From contig JAJLRJ010000009.1 in assembly GCA_024195265.1 (NCBI GenBank), positions 4,263,791-4,327,790 on the forward strand: DNA of 64,000 nucleotides, in the 5' to 3' direction. The first letter of the stretch is position 1. Every line of letters starts with the position of its first letter. Below the pieces are notes generated by a model that saw only the letters and a program-made list of their open reading frames with translations, was not told the DNA's origin and ran no database searches. The position numbers and the translations under genes were made by a program. This document shows positions 11,701 through 23,700 of the stretch, piece after piece. The DNA comes from Dendrophyllia cribrosa. Its lineage: Eukaryota > Cnidaria > Anthozoa > Scleractinia > Dendrophylliidae.

Positions 11701-14700
11701 AACTAAGTTGTAAAACGCGTGTTGTCAAACTCGTGTTGTCAAATTCGTGTTGTCCAACTGAAATCAGCGCGTGTGAATGTTGCATCAACAGTTGGCAAAC
11801 TGCTTTTTCGTCAACTTTTTTCGTTCAATATTCGTGGTTTAAAATTAAAGAGCTTGTTGTGGTTTTCAATCGAGGGCTTGTTCATGACGTCATCTGACCG
11901 TTGAATATTTCCACCAATCAGATGGAGAAAAATGACAAACAACCACTGTGATTGGTGAAAATATTCAGTGTTCTGATGACGTCAAACAAAGGACATTAGA
12001 CGGGGAGAGGAGGGAGTGAGTGCGAGAGAACTCGGACAGTCTGACAATCAGGGGTCAATTCAATAAAACTTTTTACAAGTGTAATTTACAAGTGTAGTCA
12101 TTGTTTCAGAGGTTGAAAACAATACCTACACTTGTAAATTACAAGGGTAAAAGTTTTATTGAATTGACCCCAGGTTACACTAGGCTGAGCAACCGCTAAG
12201 TTCGTCCACTTTTTTGCAACAGAATTCCCTGATCTTTTCTTTCACTTGCCTCAATTCTATTTGCCTCGAATTAAACGAATTTAACTTTCCAAGAAACAGA
12301 CCTCGAATAAAGGTTAGGGCGACTTCTATATTCTCAGCTTTAAGAAATACTTCACAGTAAAAGGGATTATACATTACAGACTCAGCGGTAAAGCCCCAGC
12401 GACTTAAATACCTCGTGCAAATTTATCGCTTATATTATAAACTCGACTAAAAAAGCGAAGGTCGACTTGTGGCAAGTCTACGCTTAGTTATGAAATATGC
12501 CGTGGCCCATACGGGGCATAAGGGGGTTGGATTATTTTTATAAGGCCAGTTTAGACATGAAGTGACCTGTCCTCTCCTTATACTGTTCAGTCTTTCCACC
12601 AACTTGTCAGCTTGTTGCAGCACTGCAGCCCGCTCGGCTAAACTGCTTCCAAGTGCGCCATGAGGTCTGTAACTTGTGGATGGTGTTGTTGAGGACACTG
12701 GTAAAGATGAACCTGAATACGAATTAAAAAAGCTTTTACTCACTGCAGTCGCCAAAATCAAAATTATTCAAAAACAAAATTCGAAAATTTTGTTTCGTAA
12801 TACTGCAAAACAAACAGTACAATTGAAAAGCACTGCTGAAGAGCTTTTGAATGGCCACACTTTAGGATTTCATCCACAGACTCGCAAAAGTTAGAACCAC
12901 CTTGTACAGCATAATAAACAGTACCACAGGAAAGTACTGCTCAATAGCTTTCATTTGAATGGTCACACTTTAGGATTTCATCCACAGACTCAAAAGTTAG
13001 AACCACCTTGTACAGCATAATAAACAGTACCTCAGGAAAGTACTGCTCAATAGCTTCCATTTGAATGGCCACACTTTAGGATTTCGTCCACAGACTCAAA
13101 AGTTAGAACCACCTTGTACAGCATAATAAACAGTACCACAGTAAAGTACTACTCAATAGCTTTCATTTGAATGGCCACACTTTAGGATTTCGTCCACAGA
13201 CTCAAAAGTTAGAACCACCTTGTACAGCATAATAAACAGCACCACAGGAAAGTACTGCTCAATAGCTTTCATTTGAATGGTCACACTTTAGGATTTCATC
13301 CACAGACTCGAAAGTTAGAACCACATTCCACTTGGGTATATTTCTTAGGTGTTAAAGGGCTTGGCAGTTTCTTAGTGTTGTGATTGTTGTTATCATCAAA
13401 TGACGTAAAACAAAAGATTCAAAAGGTACAAAACAATACCAACACCCAAGGGTTTAGACTGAACTCTGTTTAAAAACGGCATGGCACTTAAACACCCTAC
13501 CAGTAACAAAACTGAAGCAAATCACAACCATTTCAATATTGTTGTTGTTGTTGTTTACCTGCAGAAGACGTGGCTGTTGTTGCTGTTAGTGATCTGCCCA
13601 GCCTATCTCTTAAGGAAGCAGTTCCAATAAAGTTTTCAGTAGTCATGGCAACAGTGGATGGTCCAATAACAGGACGACCTAAAAGACACACACCACACGT
13701 CAACTTATGGATGATAAAACAACAGTTCAATTGAGTGTAATAAAACCCAAAACCAACAGATGCATTAAGAGTAGTTTTAAAGTAAGTGTCCAAATTAATA
13801 TCACATTGCTTCGGTTTTATATTGCTACGCTTTGTGATTGGCTTAAAATCTCGCGCCACTTTATCAACCAATCAGAAGTAAAACCAAAACCAATTGTGGC
13901 TTGCTTGCACGCGTTTTTCCGCACTTGCCGTTAGCTGCAATCCATCACTTTTCGATATGGAGCTTGTTGCAAAAAGGATGGTAGAAAACAGACATCAGAA
14001 AATATTCAATAATAATCAATAATAAATTTGTGAAAGGATGCCGGGATGTTATTTACATGTAAAAAAAAATTAATCCACTTTATATGAAACCATCTTCAGA
14101 GTAATAAAATGAACTAAAGAAAGTAATGTTTTATATTTTGTTAACATTACTTGCTTTAATAATAATAATAATAATAATAACAATAATAATATGCATTTGG
14201 ATAGCGCAAATTCTGTATATACATGTACATATTCAAATGCACTTCACAATCAATCAGACCCACCCCACCCATGAACAAGTAACATTGAGGGTGGTCACAG
14301 CCAGGGTTTGTTACGTCCTCAGTGGTTCTTTTACGTCCCCATGGGAGACGGGACCGCCATTTCTACGTGGTCATCCGAGCCACGTGAAGGTCTAACCATT
14401 TGCCGATGTCATAGCAAAGGCAGCACCTTCATCCTCAGTTATTTTAGATAGATCATTTTATGTTTAACATGTAGATGCATTTTTTAGACAATTAATGGAC
14501 CAAATCCCAAATTTAAAAGTGGCTCATTGTAAGTAGATAAATATTTTTTTTAGTCTGTGCTACAAGTATGCCTTCTCAACACTGCTGTTTGCAGTAAACA
14601 ATGCTTACAGCCGTAAATATTAGGGTTGGACAGATTTAAAATTGGTTAAGACTGCACTTCTGTTAATAAACGGCACCTTAACTACTTTTCAATGAAAATT

Positions 14701-17700
14701 TTGTAACTGCCGCAAGAATTTCAACAAAGCAACTACTGGAACTTCTAGTGTACCACCAAAAAGGACTGACAAAGTTCTTACGTGATGATCCAGACCCTGA
14801 GAAAAACACTGAGTCACTCATGGTTGATGTGGTTTCAGTCACCCCAGCAGGGAGAGGGTGAGTCAAGCCTGTGCTTGACACAGTCCCACCAGCTGGGGGA
14901 GGGTGAGTCAAGCCAGTACTTGACACAGTCCCAACACCTGGTGGAGGGTGAGTCAGTACAGCAGTGCTTCTTGGAATTGCAGCTGAAGGATATGCACCTC
15001 CTGCTGAGAAAACAAAACACCAATCGAGCAATCAATATCACAAATAAACTCTTCCTAATTACAAACATAAATGTAAATCCATTGCTAACACCACCAGACA
15101 CCAGACAAAAATACTTGATGAAAATCAATAACAATCTATGCAAATTTTTCCTATCAGGCTTTTAGCCTGTGTAAAGAGCAGCAAAGTGCTTCCTCTCAGG
15201 TAAATGTATCAGCAGCCTTACAGTTTAACTACTGACAGTAATTCCATGTGAAGTGTACAATTTGCTTCTAATTTTGTTCTTTGTTAACAATATAGCTTCC
15301 TTTTTACCAGGAGCCAGTTGCATATAACATAATGTTGGACGTAATAGCTAATGTTGGACGTTCAGCCCAGTCAAACTCACTATTTTCAGTGATGGAAATT
15401 AGCACTCATGAGTGTCAAATCTTCTTAGGCAAGTTCAAATTGTACTTTTTTTATGCAAAGTCTGAAAGTCAAACATCAAAAATAAGTGTCAATAATAAGT
15501 TTCAAACCCTGTTTTTTAATGTCAAAAATCACCTAATGAAGACTAGCAGTAATAGCAGTCGAAACGTCACGATAACATCTCAAAGTGACTTCATCGTGAG
15601 ACAAACAAACAAGCATTCACCTATTGGCAGTTATGTTCTATGTAAAGTTTTATGCAACTGGCCCCAGAAGATTTTACTGGTCAACACAAATTAATTTATA
15701 ATAAAGCAACCAAGAGACTGAGAGTAGGGTTGGATTGTCTACAGATCTCAGAGACTCCCTAAGCAATACACAGTTTAAATCTCTGTGTTGCTGTATATAC
15801 CTACCTGCGAGGGGATGGGTAAGAGCTCCAGGAGCTGTTCGTGTCAGCCTGTCGTGTGCAGAGATAGCCCTTACTCCAGGAACTGTTGCTGCCGCAGCAG
15901 GCTTTGATCTTAAAAGGTGGCTTGTTGGACCTGTTACATCAACAGTGGCTGCTGCACTTTCTCCAGCTGAAGATTGAAATCCTACACAAATTAGACATTG
16001 TAGTGTTTAATAACCCTTACTAAAGACCCTACCTGTTTTCCCTGGATACTATTGTAAATGAACTAGTAGTTACAACTAAGTACTGGCTATCTCACTTTAC
16101 TGTGTAGTGTTTATAAGACACTCAGTTGATAAAGACATCAGTTACAGTCAAAGATCCCGTAAGCGGACACCCTTGGGAAGTAGAAACAGTGTCTGTAGCT
16201 GGAGCTGGCCACTTACGGGAATGATTCTCGTAAGAGGAGAATTCAAACAGGACTTTTTTAGGGCGGCCGTAAGTAATAGAACTGTCTGCTTATGTGAGTG
16301 TCCACCCAGAGAGCTTCGACTGTAGCTAAAACTTCATCCCCCCTTTAGAAGGCAAACAGTCTTAGTTGGTCCTGTTAGTTTGCTTAGAAAAAATGGGCTG
16401 TATAATGCACCATCTGTTTAAAGCATATAAGGATGAATACCCTTGACTGTTATTATAATGGTGTCTTCTTGCCCTCTTGCCCACCACCCTACCCCCTACT
16501 GTCATGTTTCAGTCATCCTGGTTTTTTTTTTCTCATTCTCTGCCACTAAAAGAGATCGCTGACTCCCAATCTTCATCCACATATGCACAGGGAGAGCACT
16601 GAACATATATTACTTATAGATAAACTTATAAATATGTATACCTACTGTAACTGCAAAAACCACCAAACCATTGAATGGAGCCAAGTTTCCACAATGATCA
16701 GTACCCAGCCCAATTTCGTTCACAGTCCCACCCACTTTCATTGATAAATACCAATAAATTACTGAGGAATCAGGGTTTGTTTTCAAAGCTCATATAAAGT
16801 TTAGCGGATGAGTAAGACTGTATGATTTCCGCGGAGATGGACTTATATGAAGAAAAATTAACCATCCTGATGGGTCCAGAATCAATGAAAAAGGAAGAGA
16901 CTTTGTCACGATCTTTTAATGGCATTTTTTTTTCATTAATATGGCTGGCAAAAGTAGGATGAAACATGACACAAATTATGTAAAGGTCTTGTGTGTTACT
17001 ATTTCAGTGCAATATCTGCAATTTATGGCATTTATCAACAAAAGTGGGCAGGGCAGTGGTGTGTTAATTTGACTACATTGTACATTCTGTTCAGTAGTTT
17101 TGTTAGTAGTAAAAAGATGCTGAAAACATGTATCTATTTTCAAGCAGTAATAAGTACATGTACATGTACCTGCAGGCACTCTGCCTTGGGGCTGTGTGTG
17201 GTGAAAGTGATGATGATAATGATGATACACAGGAGTCGATCGTCCACTGCTGTCCCTTGATCCATCATTGTCTGCCGTGACTCCAGTCACAACTGGCTGC
17301 TCTCTGGGACGGACACCCAGCGCATCAAACCCACTTGCTGCTCCACTGACAGAGTCTTTTGAAGGTTCTAAAGGTGATATCTGCTCAGGCCATGCCACAG
17401 ACACCGAGGAAGCTGACAGGAAACTGGATGAATGTTTGTCAGTGCTCTTAGGCGAAGGCTGAGAAGATAAAATATAAAAAGATTATGATTATCAATTCTG
17501 TACATCATGCAGGCTAGCTAAGCCAATGGAAATTTGGCAGTAAAATCAATGCAAAGTCAAAAACCTGACAATTCCAATCATTTCTTTCTGGGTTGCCTGG
17601 TGACAGCATTGTGTTTCTACCTTTAAATCTTTAGTAGCCAAGGAATCTTCGAGCTCAGTGGTTGTCAAAGTATACTGCGTCAAGTCATCTTCCAATGAAA

Positions 17701-20700
17701 TGGCATCCCGGTTGAGTAAAGATGACTGTGGCTCCCTAAAAAGAACCCAACGCGTGTACTATTTACTTAGGACCTAATTACATGGCAAATTTTAGTCCAG
17801 AAGGGGGGGGAGCTGAACTTTTGTTGTGATTTCATGACAAATTTCAGTCCAGGTGCAACATTTAAAAATTGGGAGGGAAAAATTCACAGGAAAATGCCAT
17901 TGAATCAAAATAGCGCCAAGAACAAGACTTTTGAAAATGGGCACTTTGCTTGTGTCGCAGTTAAGCCTTTTGTTAGCTCTTCATTTTTTACAACCTACCA
18001 CATGATGGAATGAAAAAGAAACCTGGCCTTGGCAGCTTTTACATCAGCCAGGAAGAGCTGCTGGAATATACATTGAAAGAGAAACATCTTTTTAGAAAGA
18101 TTTGTTTAGGAAGCTGGGTGACAGCCCCTCTAACCTGGCTGAAATTTGTCAATGAATGTAATAATTAAGTCCCTTAGTATAAGCAGTGGATATTGTAAGA
18201 GAAACTGGCTATTTGGTGACTGGCTTTGAAATCACATTTACACATGATTGTACAAAGTCAAGACGTGTACATGCAAAATTTTATAAAGATCTATACAAGA
18301 TTACTTTAGGAAAAAGAAAACATGATTGTGGGCATAGCATGATAAATAAGAAAATGTAATTCTTGAGTCCATGAGAGAAAACTCCCAGACTCTCTCTCTC
18401 TCTCTCTTTCTCTCTCATGCCACTTATTTTTTATCTTTTTCATTTGACAATGCATGAGTGTTACATGTACAAAGTCTGGCCATAAAACATTCTTATTGTT
18501 TTTGCAGGCTATGCTTGAGTTATCCAGGCCATTATATCATGAATCAAAGCAAGCTCTTGTTGCTCATTTGTTTTTTGATGGCAACTTTAACTCTGTCACT
18601 ACTAAAGCCAAAGCTTCGGTCACATGATTTAAGCTGTCAGTTTATGTTTTTCCTTTAATCTGTGGATGAAATCCTGACAAAAGTGTGACTGCATATTAAA
18701 ATGAAAGCCACACAAAACTATTTTCTTATGGTCCTATAGTTTCAAATAAATAGACTATTAATATTAAAATGTAACTACTTTTCAATTTTAAATTAAGGTC
18801 AAGGCTGCAAATAACAGCCTATCATCAAGCAATTAATGTTCGGTAAATTTGGCATTTTGACTGGTGAAAGCTTAACCTGACCTGACAGATGGACTGGATA
18901 TAAAGTTAAATGCTACAATTAAATTCAGAATGAAAATATTTTCTCTCTGTGAAACATGGAAAACTTTCTTTGAACACCAGGCACTTAAAAAAAAATAAAA
19001 AATAAACCATGTGGAAAAAATTGTCTGACAAGACTGACTTCTTGATGAGGTGTTGGAGGTGGATTGGCTATACCACCCACCAAGAAGACTCCATCACCAA
19101 GACTGCCCTGCATTGGACGCCAGAGGGAAAGTGAAGGAGGGGTCGCCCGAAGACCATATGGCGGCAGACAGTGGAGAAGGAAATGAAGCAGATGGGAAAG
19201 ATTAGGAGCACACCACCCGGCGTAATGGGCATGAGTAAGTGAGTGAGACTGGCTTCTTGTCAGGTCAATATTGTCCCTGGACTAACAAATGAAAATTGCT
19301 TAGAGAAGAAAATTATTTGCAGGCTTAAAGATTTTACCTAGCAATGTCAACAGCTCCTGTCCTTTGAGAATGAGAAGTGTTCGGGCTCAGTGTGGCCCTC
19401 GCAGCAGAACCTTGCATGGATCTTCTGCCATTTGCCCCACCACCAGCACCATCTTCATCACTGTGAGAAATCCTGCGGCCCTCTTGGGAAACAGAGATCA
19501 CAGAAGCAGACACGCCAGATGTGGAGTCTGGAAGGGGATTCCTGGTCTCTTCTCTCACAGTGGCCATTGATGAGCCTCTGTCCGAGGTACTCTCTCCAAG
19601 TCTGATCAGTTCCCCTGTGGAATCACTCACAACTTCCCTTGAGTCACTTAACTGGTGGTGTAAGAGAGTCAAGTGTAAAAAGTTAAGAATTCAAGGCTGT
19701 GCTCTTAGAAGAATCACAGGGAGCCCAAGTATGAAATATGGGGTGCCAGGCACTTACATGTACACTGTACACTGTACATGACTGTAAGCTTTATAAGCAA
19801 AAAGTATATTAAGGTTTTCTAGTCATCCGAAGACAAGATTTAGTAGCCTGAGGTCCCCAGGCACTGTTATAGCACAGTCCAGAGCTAAGGCAATGCATGA
19901 ATTAGCTATTTAATACAATTGAATGGTTGCATAAACTGTAATGGCAGTTTTAATTCTTCCATTAGCAGAGTTTGTTACATTCTGCAAAGAAACTACTTGG
20001 GGGGTAATTTACACTGTCTGCAAAACACAATCTCCATCATTATTAATTTTTTGATGTGCTTTCAACTGTTTGATGATATCATTGAACAGACACAGTTTGC
20101 ATTTTACATGTATTTGTCATTTATCATGTAAAAATTAATATGACTTATGATATTGTTTTAAAAGTAAAAGGTTTTTTCATTGGTCAACATTTTTGTCACT
20201 TCAGGTAATTTTGTGCAAAAATCAATTGAAAGTAACTACAAAACACATTGATCTACAGTCCAAATCAGAAAAGCATGAACAATAGATTTCTTCCTGGAAA
20301 TGTGATATTGGAAGAAAAAAAAGCAGACACTCAGATACAAGATTATGCCGATCAATTTTTCTTTTCAGACTTATGATCGCCATTTCTTTAATTGCATACA
20401 TCACTGCAAGGATCACAACTACACTGTATTTGACTTCTTTTCCGCAGTTCACATGTCTCATTTCTCATATATTGTTGTCATCCTGTCTATCCAAAGCTTG
20501 AAATTTGGGAAATTTCTTGAAACTCGATTTTGCCCCTCTTTGGAGCGAAAACAGTAGTCAAAGATTAATCTGACATGTATGTACCTTTGAGGTGTCAGCA
20601 TCAAAGCCAGTGGAATTTCCAGCCACTGGCCTTCTTAAGTTTCCCCTGGGATCTTGACTTCCTGCTCTACTTTGATGCTGATCTTCCTCTGAAAACTGGT

Positions 20701-23700
20701 TTTGCCTATTTACAAAGTAACAAATGAATCCAGAAAAGATTGAATGCACTAAATGCGTATGTTGTGGTTCAATATTTCTTTTTGGTTTGAAAAATTTTCA
20801 AACCAGTTTAATTTAATTTGTTTTCCTTTTTTCTTAGATCATTATGATAATGAATCTGAGACAAAGGAAAATAAAAATTTAACTGGTTTAAAAATTTGAG
20901 CCACAACACATATATTCTTATTGAGGAGTTAATAATTACCTTAGTTAATTTGTTTTGTTAGAAGTAAATAAGGATCAATTTAGATGGCGTAAAGTTAGTC
21001 TAGAGTCACACACAAGCCACCTGTAGGCAGTGCACATGACTGGAGTTTATTCCAGTGAAGACATGCTTGAAGCAACTACATGTAGAATTATTACTTCATA
21101 TACCCCCCTAAATTGAAACTTGAATTAATTAATACTTCCAGCATTATTTCATTGGTATTCATTTACATATATATGTTACAGGTAAACTCTGTTCTTAGGT
21201 TGAATCAGTATTCAATCTACAATGTAGGTAAGCTAACCCTAACCCTAGCACAAAGCTAACCATCACCTCTAGCACAAAGATACATGTATGTAGCTAGTGA
21301 TGTGATGGTTTGCTTTGTGGACGAGTTTAATAGCTAAGGTTAGCCTTGTGCTGGGTTTAGGGTTAGTTTACCTAGATTTAATAATGACTCCACATTTAAC
21401 CTAGATTGAATACTGATCTAACCTGAAAATGGATTTCACCTGCAACATATACATTGTACACCTGGGTGGAGAGAGACAATGCAGGAATGACATCATGGCA
21501 GATCACAGACATTTGGGTTGAAAGTTCAATGCACTATCCCTGGTGAGAATCGTTGAAGAATCTTTAAGGATCCTTAAAGATCTGCATGAGGATCTGCGAG
21601 GATCTTACTGAGGATCTTTTTTAATAAAGATCCTCAATAATCTTGCAAAGATCTTCAAGGATCCTTTAAATTCTTGCAAAGATCTTCAAGGATCTTCAAG
21701 GATCCTTTAAGTTCCTGCAAAGATCTTTAAGGATCCTTTAAGTTCCTGCAAAGATCTTCAAGGATCTTTAAAGATCTTCAAAGATCTTGGCAAGATCCTT
21801 CAAAGGATCTTATTAAGATCCATGAAAGATCCTTATAAATTCTTGAGGATCTTAAAGGATCCTTGCAAAGATCCTTACAAGGATTTTTGCTAGGATCCTT
21901 TTGAGATCTTCATCAATTTCTTGAGGATCTTTGTAAAAAATTCTACAATAAATTGCAGATGAAGAAACTTTGAGGATCTTTCAAAGATCCTGTGAGGATC
22001 CTTTAAAGATCTTTATCTTTAAAGATCTTTGTGAGGTCTCTGAAGATCTTCAAAGATCCCTGAAGATCCTGTGAGGATTTTCACCAGGGATAATCACTAG
22101 TCAGAACATCAAACCTCCATTGATTTAAATCTCAGTGACTGTCTAATACCTGGTCATCTGTGGTCTTGGTCCATACAGGCCATGATAGGAAGGACCAAAC
22201 TCTTCTCTTAATACACCAGAAATCACATCATGTTCCGACGTCAACAGATTAGAGTCATGCTCGTCATAAGAACCTGCAAATAATCAATTCAAAGGAATTG
22301 AATGGTGTACAATTTTAAGAACTTTCAAGATAAAGCCTGGGACTGGTATAGATGTTGAGGAAGCTGTCTAAAAATATGAATTTTTTTTTAAAAATAACTG
22401 AGGCAGCTGTCTTGCAGACGCTGTTTACATGCAGATTTCATTTATTCCTAATGCTTTAACTCCCAAGACTGAAGAGTGCAAAAAATTCAAAATTCAAGAA
22501 AAATCCCAAATTTCATTTTGTAAAATATTGAAAAACAAAATGGTACCATGCAAAAAGAGTTTTCATTTGAATGGTCACACCATAGAATTTCATCAACAGA
22601 GGGTTAAAAGTTTGAGCTTCATTACATGTCATCAGAGTGAAGGGTGAACTTCATCTGGTTTAATTTATTTTTATTTTTTCTTTAGTTTTTTCTTTTTCCA
22701 GGTTATGATAAATTATTTATGATTAATAAATATCAGAAAAAAGGGAAAACAGATCTCAAACCAAAATTTAAGCCACAACAAAGACAATGCACTTCCATTA
22801 TGATAGTAAAACTTAAGTTACATCTGTAACTCTTTATTATTTTTTAACTTGTGATTGTACAATTCTTTTTTTTTTTCACAAACAAACAATAAATTATTAC
22901 ATACCATTTGGTAAGTGCTTATTATTAAATTATCCACATCACATAAAGTTTCCACTCAGTGATTGATTTTAATTGATTGTTGGCAATCATCACTACTTAG
23001 AACACAATCATTGCAAACCTAAAGCCTGGGCCAAACAAGAATGAGAGTCGCTCGCATTTTGTTTGGCCTGAAACTCTCACACACTTTCATGCAGCGACTC
23101 TTGTCTGTGCTAGAAGAGTTTGAATCTGCTCAAATGTTCGTTGGAGTCTAGTAAGGAAATTCTTCACTTTATTTGCTCTTGTTTGGCTCCAACTCTCAGG
23201 AACTCTTAATTGACTCTGGTGTAATCCCAAAGAGTTTGAACTCCCATCAACTCTAGCTCACATTTGGCCCAGGCTTAACTTACATGCTGTGTTAAGAAGG
23301 ACAGAACTTTGTTGTGACTGTTGTGTTGCGCACTAGTGTTGATGTGGTGGACATAAGGAGGAGATTTTTGAAAAAATCTACGGATAGGATTTTAAACTGC
23401 CATTTTAAGTTGATATTATGGACATTAAATATGTTTAGGATTTTTTAACTGCCATTTGAAATTTTATTCTGGACCATTATTTCTGCTACCCAACATACAG
23501 TGACGTACATGTACCTTCATTGCATTCATCAATAAAATCCATGAAGTGCTCAAGTAAGCCAGCAAAAACCTCCAGAAAGTTTCGGATAGAAACTTTATCA
23601 CCGTCAACAATGCCTTTCCCAGAAATGTGAGAGAGATCCACATTGAGGAAGTCTGTACCCACCAAACTGATCACTATTTGGCAGTTTACAGTACGCTGCT

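Noticed and set aside
16976..17404. 142-residue frame with its own ATG
   Set aside because: It is CEP95 exon 8 plus intron read-through; the true exon starts at 17458 without an ATG.
21537..22090. GATC density as a sign of bacterial contamination or an origin region
   Set aside because: It lies between two in-frame CEP95 exons and has TIRs with TA flanks.
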